From assembly GCA_050011315.1 (NCBI GenBank), contig JBEKJI010000001.1, positions 204,468 to 268,467 of the forward strand: DNA of 64,000 nt. Direction: 5' to 3'. Numbering within the stretch: position 1 is the stretch's first letter; each line of letters starts with the position of its first letter. Positions 47,878 through 54,795 of this stretch are shown in pieces. Origin of the DNA: Fen-549 sp050011315 (GTDB lineage Bacteria; Actinomycetota; Thermoleophilia; Gaiellales; Gaiellaceae). Below the pieces are notes generated by a model that was not told the origin of the DNA, made no database searches, and worked only from the letters and a program-made list of their open reading frames with translations. A program made the position numbers and the translations under genes.

Positions 47878-47985
47878 TCAATAAGTATCTGGCGGCGCCG
47901 GCCCGGCGTAGACGACGACAGGATCGCCGTCCTCCCGGCGTCTGTAGCGCACGCGCTCGCCGGCGACGACCTCGAGCTCTCAGGG
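47878..47985 (-). pseudogene. C-terminal remnant of a RelE/ParE-like toxin
   Basis: The minus strand reads EVVAGERVRYRRREDGDPVV and VYAGPAPPDTY, then TGA at 47880–47878. This repeats, with substitutions, the C-terminus of the intact toxin at 50100–50408 (GERVRYRRGEDGDPVV, VYAGPAPPDTH). The N-terminal two thirds are missing and there is no antitoxin. It is a relic of an older copy of the same toxin module, about 2 kb away. Confidence 0.75.
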
Positions 47986-48106
47986 CTCTCGTTCCTCTCC
48001 ACGCGAAAAGGAGACGGCCCGATCCTCTACTCCCGTTTCGAGCTTCGAGCGACTCGCAAACGGCGTGGCGAATGTGAGATCTTTCCCCAAACATGAGCGA
48101 CAGCCG

Positions 48107-48406
48107 ATGAACGGGGAGATGAAGGCCGAGCGCCGTGCCTCGCTCGAGCGGGTGCGCTCCTACTACGCCGAGGAGCTGACTGGCCTACTCGCGCACGTCG
48201 AGGAAGCGATCGATCGCTATCGCGCCGGCGAGATCGACGTGCACCAGGTTGACGAGGTCGTCCATCGCTACACGAAGGCGACGCGAAAGCTCTGGTCGTT
48301 CTGCTGGAGTGGTGGCGGCTCGCACTTCGTCTGGATCTCGCGGATTCTCGATCAGCCCGACCTGCATCCAGGCAGCTGGTGGGAGAACGCGGCACCGAGG
48401 CGCTGA
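48107..48406 (+). CDS. Hypothetical protein, about 99 aa
   Basis: A charged helical protein (MNGEMKAERRASLERVRSYYAEELTG…) that ends in a tryptophan-rich segment (KLWSFCWSGGGSHFVWISRI) and a proline-containing tail. No known domain is recognised. Its start is uncertain: GTG 48065, ATG 48107 and ATG 48119 are all in frame and none has an ideal ribosome-binding site. The gene precedes the SEC-C protein gene in the same direction and may be its operon partner. Confidence 0.6.
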   Translation: MNGEMKAERRASLERVRSYYAEELTGLLAHVEEAIDRYRAGEIDVHQVDEVVHRYTKATRKLWSFCWSGGGSHFVWISRILDQPDLHPGSWWENAAPRR

Positions 48407-48441
48407 GCCTGGCGTCCGAGCGCGTCATTAGCCTCACGCGC

Positions 48442-49275
48442 GTGGGCAAGCTGTCGCGTAATGCTCCCTGCCCCTGCGGCTCGGGCCTCAAGTACAAGCG
48501 CTGCTGTCTCGGAAAGGAAGATCTCGCCAGGCTCTTCGCTCAGGCCGTGGCGCTTCCGATAGCGCTCCCATTGCTACGTCCGGATGGCGAGGCGTTCGAG
48601 GCCTGGGCCAATACAAAGCAGCCCGCAGGCCCCGACGGAGCGCCGCCGAAAGGCCTCATCGACGAAGGCATAGACCGGGTCGAGGAGGAGGAGCGCGAGC
48701 GAATTGTCGAAGCTGCTGCTCGAGCTCACCCGAAGTTGTGGCAGCGACTTTGCGAAGAGACCGGCGATGAGGATCTCCTCCGCAGCTGCGTTCTTTACGG
48801 TGCGGTACTGGCTGCCCTGCGCGAGGAGCGCTCGCTCGATCCCGATACGCTGGATCTGATCGAGGAGGAGAGCCCGGATTTCTCCGATCCCGTCGAGGCT
48901 CTCGCGGTGGCCATCGAGTCCGCCGATATCTGGAGTCAGGTCGACGCGATCTCAGCGCTGCGCGCGTTCGAGGCAATGCCTGAGAACGCCAGCGAGAAGT
49001 CCTTTGGACGGCGCTGGCGCGAACTCGTCGCCGAGGTCAGCGCGGAGCGCTGGAGCGATCGGCACGAGCGGCGCCTCCGCCTCCTCGTTGAGAGGATTCG
49101 CAGCCAGCTTCCGTTCGAAACCCATCCACTGGCGACCGCAGCACTGCAGGCCGCCTGCAAACGTCTCGATCAAAAGGAGAAGCATTTCGCCCGGCTGGCG
49201 GCGATGCTACTCGCTGATGCGGCCACTCGCTGCATTATGTCCAAGGCTTTCCCCGAGCTCGACCTCGCCGCCTGA
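48442..49275 (+). CDS. SEC-C motif protein
   Basis: A protein of about 277 residues with an N-terminal SEC-C zinc motif, RNAPCPCGSGLKYKRCCLGK (cysteine pairs CPC and CC), the module that ends SecA and occurs in many stand-alone proteins that bind nucleic acid or ribosomes. The rest is predominantly helical and acidic (EEEERERIVEAAARAHPKLW…; LRLLVERIRSQLPF) with no catalytic motif. GTG 48442 places the motif right at the start, as is common; GTG 48379 is an in-frame alternative overlapping the previous gene by 28 bp. Function not recognised. Confidence 0.65.
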   Translation: MGKLSRNAPCPCGSGLKYKRCCLGKEDLARLFAQAVALPIALPLLRPDGEAFEAWANTKQPAGPDGAPPKGLIDEGIDRVEEEERERIVEAAARAHPKLWQRLCEETGDEDLLRSCVLYGAVLAALREERSLDPDTLDLIEEESPDFSDPVEALAVAIESADIWSQVDAISALRAFEAMPENASEKSFGRRWRELVAEVSAERWSDRHERRLRLLVERIRSQLPFETHPLATAALQAACKRLDQKEKHFARLAAMLLADAATRCIMSKAFPELDLAA

Positions 49276-49311
49276 TCCCTCAGAGCCTGTCGCGTCCCAG
49301 CGGGCTCGACT

Positions 49312-49460
49312 CTAGCCCGGATAGATGCTGCCGAGCTCGACGATGCGCCAGCTGCCGCGCCATCGCGCCAGCACGATGTTCGCGCTCGGGCCATCCTGGC
49401 GGAGAGGAGGGGCTCGAGTCAATTCGTCATCGGGTCGGCGAGCCTGGCGGCACGATCTAT
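49312..49460 (-). pseudogene. Possible C-terminal gene remnant
   Basis: The minus strand reads QARRPDDELTRAPPLRQDGP then SANIVLARWRGSWRIVELGS and IYPG before TAG (49314–49312). The alternating hydrophobic, Trp-rich ending is characteristic of a real protein tail, but no start or upstream domain survives before the plus-strand gene at 49504. It may be the relic of a gene displaced when the island formed. Family not recognised. Confidence 0.35.
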
Positions 49461-49503
49461 CAGGCGCTCCTGCGAGTAGGCCAGGCTCTATCCTCGCCCC
49501 GAC

Positions 49504-50007
49504 GTGATTCTTCGCTGCACCAAGAAAGCGCTCGACCTGCTCGGTAGCCAGGCGACCACGCTCGCCGAGACGCCGCCGAGCGACGACGACTGGTACCTCA
49601 ACCTCGTCTGGGTCGAGCGGCGGAAGTGCGTACTACTCATCCACGCAGGCACGCTCTTCTCGGTCTTCGCCTTCGATGTGCGCAAGGCGGATCTGCATCC
49701 GATCGGCCCCCGTATCGTCGGGCTGATCGACAAGGAGCTTCGCTCGGAGAATCTGCCGCTCGACTGCCTTGGCCACCTCAACTCCGACGAGGTTCAAATC
49801 TGCAGGACAGCGAGCCGGAGCATTCTCGCGTTCATGAACGAGATCGTGGTACACAGCCGCTACTTCATCGCCAACTCGGGCGGGCTCGCTCACTGCGACA
49901 CTCGCGTGCTCAATCGCTGGCTGCGGCGAACCCTGCACAACCGAGGCGGTTACTTCACACCCATGGATCTCGTGGAGGAGCGGCTTACCGATCGCCGGCG
50001 ATCGTGA
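49504..50007 (+). CDS. DUF6933-like protein
   Basis: A 167-residue protein starting at GTG 49504 (MILRCTKKALDLLGSQATTL). The pattern LRCTKK…LLG, then DDDWYLNLVWVERRKCVLLI, HAGTLFSVFAFDVRKADL and a later ASRSILAFMNEIV fits a family of short proteins of unknown role seen across bacteria. No membrane segment or catalytic motif stands out. It lies within the accessory island between two convergent or divergent minus-strand genes. Function unknown. Confidence 0.65.
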   Translation: MILRCTKKALDLLGSQATTLAETPPSDDDWYLNLVWVERRKCVLLIHAGTLFSVFAFDVRKADLHPIGPRIVGLIDKELRSENLPLDCLGHLNSDEVQICRTASRSILAFMNEIVVHSRYFIANSGGLAHCDTRVLNRWLRRTLHNRGGYFTPMDLVEERLTDRRRS

Positions 50008-50099
50008 GGCTGAGCAGATGAACCTTGCGGTGCGCCTCCCTCGGCGACGGGCGCGTCATGTCGGTCGGGCCGGTGCTCTGCCTTCGTCGCCACGCTGAC

Positions 50100-50408
50100 T
50101 CAGTGCGTGTCCGGCGGCGCCGGCCCCGCGTAGACGACCACCGGATCGCCGTCCTCCCCGCGCCTGTAGCGAACGCGCTCGCCGCCGCCGACCTCGAACT
50201 CCCAGAATTCGCGTAGGCGCCCGGCCATGCGGTGGTGCCGGCCGGCATAGGTGCGCGGGTAGGGGGTATCGGCGAGCTCCCGGTAGACGCGCTCCATCAC
50301 CGCCGGGCGCGATTGGCAGAGCTTCTCCCACTCGCGCTTGCGGGTCGCGTAGACATGGTGGCGACCGCGGTAGGACTCGCCGGGCGGGCGGATCTCCTGT
50401 GGGCTCAC
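50100..50408 (-). CDS. RelE/ParE-like toxin
   Basis: A 102-residue protein (VSPQEIRPPGESYRGRHHVY…). Its size, a helical first half (RKREWEKLCQSRPAVMERVYREL), and a C-terminal sheet FWEFEVGGGERVRYRRG with VVVYAGPAPPDTH, suggest the RelE/ParE/HigB toxin fold. GTG 50408 overlaps the antitoxin stop codon (GTGA), as in many such pairs. A decayed copy of its C-terminus lies at 47878–47985. The target (mRNA or gyrase) cannot be told from the sequence. Confidence 0.65.
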   Translation of the reverse strand: MSPQEIRPPGESYRGRHHVYATRKREWEKLCQSRPAVMERVYRELADTPYPRTYAGRHHRMAGRLREFWEFEVGGGERVRYRRGEDGDPVVVYAGPAPPDTH

Positions 50409-50914
50409 GCCGCGTCCGCGGACTCGGAGTAACCGTAGTGAGAAGGCGCGAAGACCTCCTCGGGCTCTCCTTCCTCGAGCATCGCCGCGAGGACGTCGGG
50501 GGCACGGTAGGTATCGGCGGTCGCCTTGAAGGCGCGGACGAGCCCGACCACCTCGGAGAGGTCGCCGCGACCGGCGGCGAGCAGAGTCGTCCGCGATAGC
50601 TCGTCGACGAACTCCTCGACCTCGTCGGGATGAAGTGAGTCGATCCACGGGAACGGGCTGAGCGATGCCCAATCGCCGATCGGCTCCTCATGGTGACGCT
50701 CGAACACCTCCCGGAACTGCCCGGCCGTGCGCGCCCACTCGAGCAGGGAGCCGGCAAACTCGGCGTCCTTCCACAGCTCGACGGCGAGCACCGTCCCGTC
50801 CGCGTCGAGTATCTGGACGAGCCCGTCCTCCTTGGCGCCGTTGAGAACGGCTCGGTACCGGCGCTGCACGTCGGAGGCCCGGAAGACCTTGGTGCCCTTT
50901 TTCTCCCTCGCCAT
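50405..50914 (-). CDS. Phd/YefM-like antitoxin
   Basis: A 169-residue protein. Its N-terminus, ASDVQRRYRAVLNGAKEDGL followed by VQILDADGTVLAVEL, resembles the Phd/YefM DNA-binding fold. The long acidic C-terminal part (DEVEEFVDELSRTT…, EEGEPEEVFAPSHYGYSES) probably wraps the toxin. AAGGAG lies 8 bp before ATG 50914. Direct repeats of CTTACATA lie at about 50926–50943, just upstream, a possible operator for autoregulation. It is immediately upstream of and overlapping the toxin gene. The pair follows imuB and the DUF6504-like gene. Confidence 0.68.
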   Translation of the reverse strand: MAREKKGTKVFRASDVQRRYRAVLNGAKEDGLVQILDADGTVLAVELWKDAEFAGSLLEWARTAGQFREVFERHHEEPIGDWASLSPFPWIDSLHPDEVEEFVDELSRTTLLAAGRGDLSEVVGLVRAFKATADTYRAPDVLAAMLEEGEPEEVFAPSHYGYSESADAA

Positions 50915-50996
50915 CGCTCGGCTCCTTACATAGGTTCTTACATAAGAGTAGCCGTCTTCATCGGACAAGGGAAGTGGCTCTTCCGGCCACTGTCCG

Positions 50997-51305
50997 TCAC
51001 GCCTTCTGCGCGAACCAGCCGCCGCGCACCGCGTCGTGAAAGACGACAACCGCCTGCCCTCCCACGAGCACGCAGTCGAAGTAGCGGCGGTAGAGGGGCT
51101 CCTCGGTCCACCAGCGATCGACCACGCGCCACTCCTCGCGCACGAGCGCAACCTGCTGGCGGTTGATCTGCACCGGCACGCCGGCGCCATTCGTCTCGAC
51201 CAGCGCCGAGCGCGGCGCGTTCAGGGCTCTGGCTCTACCCCGTGGGGTGGAGTGGAGATGGCGGTCAACGCCCTCGACGCTCGCCACGCGAGCCCGGCTC
51301 GACAT
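50997..51305 (-). CDS. DUF6504-like mutasome-associated protein
   Basis: A 102-residue protein starting 15 bp after imuB (MSSRARVASVEGVDRHLHST…). Its C-terminal half, REEWRVVDRWWTEEPLYRRY, then FDCVLVGGQAVVVFHD and GGWFAQ, matches the small domain that in many actinobacteria is encoded after, or fused to, ImuB. Its role is unknown but the arrangement implies a part in damage-induced mutagenesis. It is co-directional with imuB and probably under the same LexA control. Confidence 0.7.
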   Translation of the reverse strand: MSSRARVASVEGVDRHLHSTPRGRARALNAPRSALVETNGAGVPVQINRQQVALVREEWRVVDRWWTEEPLYRRYFDCVLVGGQAVVVFHDAVRGGWFAQKA

Positions 51306-51319
51306 CGTCTTCTACTTCG

Positions 51320-52504
51320 TCACTCGTCGCGCGGGACAAGGAGCGCGCGCGCCTCGGGGATGCGCGACCAGGGCGCAACCTCGACGACGCTGCAGACGGA
51401 GCCCGGCCCCGTACTCGTCCGTACCTGCTTCAACCCCTGCGCCAGCCGCGCACCGAGCTCGCCTCCGGCCGCCGCCGCCAGCTGCAGCTGCTCGCCCGTC
51501 TCCTCGGCCAGCGTCTCCAGCTCCAGCCCCAGCTCCAGCACCGGCGAGGGAATCTCGGCCAGCTTGGAAGAGAGAGCCGCGGAGATGCGGCCGCGCTCGG
51601 CGCTCGGCTGGCGCAGGGTGGTCTTGCGGCGCCAGGAGCCGCCGCCGGCGAGCTTGGCCGAGAGGGCGAGCGAACGAACGAAGCGACCGCCCCGCTCGGG
51701 CCGGGCGAGCAGGCGCTCGACCAGCACCGAGAAGGTTCGCCGGAGCGTGAGCTCGTTTGCGACCGCCTCGGGAAAGGCGATCGACTCGGCGATCTCGGCG
51801 GCGGGCACTCTCCCCTGCACGCGCGCCGCCGAGCCGCCACGCGCCAGCTCCCAGGCCCGGCGCCCCTCCTTGCCCAGGCGCTCGCCGGCGGCGCCGCCCG
51901 GAATCACGGTCAGCTGCCCGATCGTGCGCACGCCCAGCTCGTGCAGGCGCTCGCGCTCGGGCTTCGGCATCGGCAAAAGCTCGATCGGAAGCGGCGCCAG
52001 GAACTCCTCGGTCTGCTCGTCGGGAACGATCAGCGCCTGCCCGTTCCGGGCGACACTGGCGGCCGCCAGCGCCGCGAAGCGCCTGGCAGCCGCGCCGAGG
52101 CAGGGATCCCAGAAGGGCCCCACGGCCAGCAGCGCGCGCTCGAGCACCTGCTCCAGCCCGCGGTAGAGCCGCTCGACGTGGCGCGTCTCGAAGTAGAGGC
52201 AGCCCGGCTCCTCGGGCTCGACGGCGATGCCGATATCCTCCAGCCGCCGCAGCAAGTGCTCCCACTCGGCTTCGACACGGGCCGGATCGGGCTCCAGCAG
52301 ACAGAGTCCCGGACAAACCGTGAGCGCCTCCCCCAGGCGCATTCCCGGCCTCACCCCAGCCTCCGCTGCCTTCGCCGTCACCGGCCCGATCACATTGTCG
52401 CTGCCGGGCAGTGGCTCAAGCGCCAGTGGCCGCCCGCGAAGCTCCTCCCGCCCGGCCATGACCGCCCGTAACTCGAACCCCGGAATGAGAAGGCAGGCGA
52501 TCAT
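51320..52504 (-). CDS. imuB: ImuB, Y-family polymerase-like mutasome subunit
   Basis: A protein of about 394 residues (MIACLLIPGFELRAVMAGRE…) with the Y-family architecture but without the catalytic DxD residues, as in ImuB. It acts as a scaffold binding the beta clamp and DnaE2 during error-prone bypass. Motifs include TAKAAEAGVRPGMRLGEAL, CLYFETRHVERLYRG and LGVRTIGQLTVIPGGAAGER (helix-hairpin-helix), then the finger/little-finger region with SKLAEIPSPVLELGLELETL. ATG 52504 is preferred; ATG 52513 falls inside a LexA box. No imuA gene is present here. Its partner dnaE2 is 6 kb away. Confidence 0.9.
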   Translation of the reverse strand: MIACLLIPGFELRAVMAGREELRGRPLALEPLPGSDNVIGPVTAKAAEAGVRPGMRLGEALTVCPGLCLLEPDPARVEAEWEHLLRRLEDIGIAVEPEEPGCLYFETRHVERLYRGLEQVLERALLAVGPFWDPCLGAAARRFAALAAASVARNGQALIVPDEQTEEFLAPLPIELLPMPKPERERLHELGVRTIGQLTVIPGGAAGERLGKEGRRAWELARGGSAARVQGRVPAAEIAESIAFPEAVANELTLRRTFSVLVERLLARPERGGRFVRSLALSAKLAGGGSWRRKTTLRQPSAERGRISAALSSKLAEIPSPVLELGLELETLAEETGEQLQLAAAAGGELGARLAQGLKQVRTSTGPGSVCSVVEVAPWSRIPEARALLVPRDE

Positions 52505-52507
52505 TGG

Positions 52508-52537
52508 GAACATATGTTCTACACGAACAGGCGTTCT
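52508..52537. promoter_or_regulatory. Two LexA (SOS) boxes before imuB
   Basis: Two palindromes in tandem: GAACATATGTTC (52508–52519) and CGAACAGGCGTTCT (52524–52537), each fitting the CGAAC-N4-GTTCG consensus closely. They lie directly upstream of, and partly over, alternative imuB starts, so LexA would block transcription until DNA damage. Confidence 0.85.
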
Positions 52538-52691
52538 CCTGTCAACCTCCGACGAAAGTCCGCCTCCTGACTTTGAATCAAAAGCGAAAAATCCAAATAG
52601 AAGCCGCAGAGAACCCGGCAGAATCTCGAGCGGTAGTTCCTGGTGGTTCTGGTGACGCGGGACTAGTAACAACAGCCGGGAGCTGCATCAC

Positions 52692-52762
52692 TCTGGGGTC
52701 TTCTAACGGAAAGATGCATCCCTGTCACGGATGAGATGTCGGTTCGAGTCCGACCCCCAGAG
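52692..52762 (+). tRNA. tRNA-Asp (anticodon GTC)
   Basis: Cloverleaf: acceptor TCTGGGG / CCCCAGA; anticodon stem CATCC / GGATG around loop CTGTCAC, anticodon GTC; T stem GTCGG / CCGAC with loop TTCGAGT; discriminator G as expected for Asp. Total length is 71 nt. Unusual features are a T1–A70 first pair instead of G–C and a weak, partly mismatched D stem (TTCT / AGAT). It may be a second, divergent or acquired tRNA-Asp. No flanking integrase is seen. Confidence 0.88.
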
Positions 52763-52832
52763 TTCTTCGAAAGCGAGTTTGCTCGCTCAGACTGTCAGAT
52801 ATATCCTGTGAGTACGTGACAGGGATGTATTC

Positions 52833-52860
52833 GTAAGGGCCGCCAACGCGCGGCCCTTAC
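52833..52860 (+). terminator. Hairpin downstream of tRNA-Asp
   Basis: Perfect 11-bp stem GTAAGGGCCGC (52833–52843) / GCGGCCCTTAC (52850–52860), loop CAACGC. It is placed 70 bp after the tRNA, in the right position to end its transcript, with CTT but no long T-run beyond. Between tRNA and hairpin, GTGACAGGGATG (52818–52829) is an inverted copy of the anticodon arm. Confidence 0.7.
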
Positions 52861-52969
52861 CTTCTCGTCGCGAGTCCTAGCTCGAAGGGGAGTAATGAAG
52901 CCGCGTGCTCGCCTAGACGTACTTCTCACCGGTTCCCCCGGCATGAGGGGCCGGCTCCGGCAGCGGGCG

Positions 52970-54271
52970 CTAACGCCCCTTACGCCGCTCCGCCCGCGCC
53001 AGATCGCTGAGCTCGGTGAGGGCGCGGTCGGCTTCGGCCGTGTCCCGGTCTCGGATCGCAGCGTGGACGCTCCGGCCCGCCGTGTCGACGTGGACGGTCG
53101 CGAGACGCAGGCGGCGCTGGAACGGACCTTGCACGCGGCGCAGGCTCTGCACCTTCTCGAGCGGGACCCAGGCGGTCACGCGCCGGATCCGCCCGCTGGT
53201 CGTGGCGACGCAGGTCTCGGTGCGTCCCCAGGCGAGCATGCGGTAACGGAGTGGACTCTTCAGGAGCACGCGCCGCGGCGTGGGCGATTGCCTGCGTGGT
53301 CGGTCGGGGACGATGCGCTCGAGCAGCTCCTCCGCAAGAGCACGACTTCCTACGGGGAGCACCGTGCGAAGCGGCCGGCGTTCGGCCTGGCCCTCTCCCT
53401 TCGAGCGCTGCTTCCCGGCCAGGTCAACCTCGAGCCGGCACCAGCCGAGCGCCCGCCAGAGTAGCGGCTCGACCATGCGCACGGCCTGCACGCGGCCGGG
53501 CCGGATCGTCTCCGCACTCAGCGCGATCAGGCCGGAGCGAAGGCGCAGACCGTCGGGAGCCTCGGCCAGGCTCAGCCTGTACTCCTGGTTGAAGCGCCGC
53601 CAGACGAGTGTGAGCACGCTGAAGATCGGAACGGCGCTGGCGCTCGCCACCGCCACCGCCGCGCTGGGGGAGAGCACGGCGATGAGGATCAACCCGACGA
53701 TCATCGCCTCCGCGAATAACCCCACATCGCTGATCAAGATCGAGGCGGCGAGCCGGCCCGTTGGGACCGTTGTCAGCACGTGCTCCTCGACGGCCGCCTC
53801 CGACGCCGGCGTCGCTTCGTGCTTGCGGGCTCCCTCGGCGAGGGCAAGCAGCCGGGCGCGCAGCGGCTCCGCCTCGTGCGCGGCCAGGTAGGCGAGTCGT
53901 GCCGTCGCGCCGCTCGAGCCGCCGGTTCGCAACCTGAGCTCGGCGACGCCGAAGACTCGCGCCAGTCCGGGCCTGACGATGTCTATCGCTTGGGTCTGCG
54001 AGAGCGGGAAGCGCAACGACTGGCGCCGCAGCACGCCCGACTCGATGCGGAGATCGTCGCCGTCGATCCGCCAGCGGGTGACGAGCCAAGACACGAAGCC
54101 GAGCACGACTGCGATGCCGACGACCGCCAACTCGACGAACGAGTCGCTCGAGCCTCGTCGGCCCTGGACCAGCGAGAGCAAGAGCAGGGTGGCGACGCCG
54201 ATCGTGGCCCTTCCCCCGCGGACGATCGGCGACAGCGGGTGTAAGCGCCGCCAGCTGCCCGGCTCGCTCAC
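52970..54271 (-). CDS. PH-domain (YdbT-like) membrane protein
   Basis: A 433-residue protein of the bacterial PH-domain (DUF304/YdbT) family. It has repeated membrane-helix pairs (ATIGVATLLLLSLVQG, FVELAVVGIAVVLGFVSWLV; ILISDVGLFAEAMIVGLILIAVL). Each is followed by a PH-like beta domain (WRIDGDDLRIESGVLRRQS; YRLSLAEAPDGLRLRSGLI; and a third around MLAWGRTETCVATTSGRIRR). Such proteins often pair with a shorter YdbS-type partner, as here. GTG 54271 overlaps the partner's stop. The role is unknown; a membrane complex in envelope stress is likely. Confidence 0.82.
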   Translation of the reverse strand: MSEPGSWRRLHPLSPIVRGGRATIGVATLLLLSLVQGRRGSSDSFVELAVVGIAVVLGFVSWLVTRWRIDGDDLRIESGVLRRQSLRFPLSQTQAIDIVRPGLARVFGVAELRLRTGGSSGATARLAYLAAHEAEPLRARLLALAEGARKHEATPASEAAVEEHVLTTVPTGRLAASILISDVGLFAEAMIVGLILIAVLSPSAAVAVASASAVPIFSVLTLVWRRFNQEYRLSLAEAPDGLRLRSGLIALSAETIRPGRVQAVRMVEPLLWRALGWCRLEVDLAGKQRSKGEGQAERRPLRTVLPVGSRALAEELLERIVPDRPRRQSPTPRRVLLKSPLRYRMLAWGRTETCVATTSGRIRRVTAWVPLEKVQSLRRVQGPFQRRLRLATVHVDTAGRSVHAAIRDRDTAEADRALTELSDLARAERRKGR

Positions 54272-54756
54272 AGTCCCGCCGCCTGCGCCTCCCCGACCTC
54301 GGCCAGGCGATCGCGCAAGCGGGCTGCCTCCTCGCGGTCGAGCCCCGGGATGCGGGCATCGCTCGCGGCCGCGGCAGTGTGCATTCGCACGGTCGCCAGC
54401 CGGAACGATCGCTCGAGCGGGCCGGCGCTCACGTCGATGAACTGCATGCGTCCGTAGGGCACGACCGAGAGCCGGGAGAAGAGCACTCCGCGCCAGACGA
54501 GCAGGTCGTCCTCGCGCTCCGCGTAGCCCCAGGCGTGGAAGCGCCGCGAGACGAACCGTTCCGCCCCGAGCCCCAGCAGCAGCACCCCGCCCAGGCAGGA
54601 GAGCCCGACCGCCGTGCGCCCGAGCGCAGCGACGACGCCCGCGGCTATCAGCGCGGCGAGCGCGATTGCCGCCACCTCCAGCCGGCGCAGCACGAGCAGC
54701 CGCGGCGACGGACGCCGCCAGCTCTCGCTCTCGCCCCTGACTCCGTCGACGCTCAC
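54268..54756 (-). CDS. PH-domain (YdbS-like) membrane protein
   Basis: A 162-residue membrane protein with two N-terminal helices (VLRRLEVAAIALAALIAAGV; TAVGLSCLGGVLLLGLGAE) and one PH-like domain (GYAEREDDLLVWRGVLFSRL, then SVVPYGRMQFIDVSAGPLER). The pattern RLSVVPYGRMQ is the family's core. It precedes and overlaps (GTGA) the larger three-PH-domain gene, the classic YdbS–YdbT arrangement. The two proteins probably form a complex. Confidence 0.82.
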   Translation of the reverse strand: MSVDGVRGESESWRRPSPRLLVLRRLEVAAIALAALIAAGVVAALGRTAVGLSCLGGVLLLGLGAERFVSRRFHAWGYAEREDDLLVWRGVLFSRLSVVPYGRMQFIDVSAGPLERSFRLATVRMHTAAAASDARIPGLDREEAARLRDRLAEVGEAQAAGL

Positions 54757-54795
54757 GGGCGCTGAGTATGCCGGAAACAGCGGCGTACTAACGGC

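Noticed and set aside
52895..53464. Plus-strand frame starting with GAAGGGGAGTA-ATG
   Set aside because: The ribosome-binding site looks good, but from 52970 on it is antisense to the PH-domain gene and the protein lacks any recognisable pattern; coincidence is more likely.
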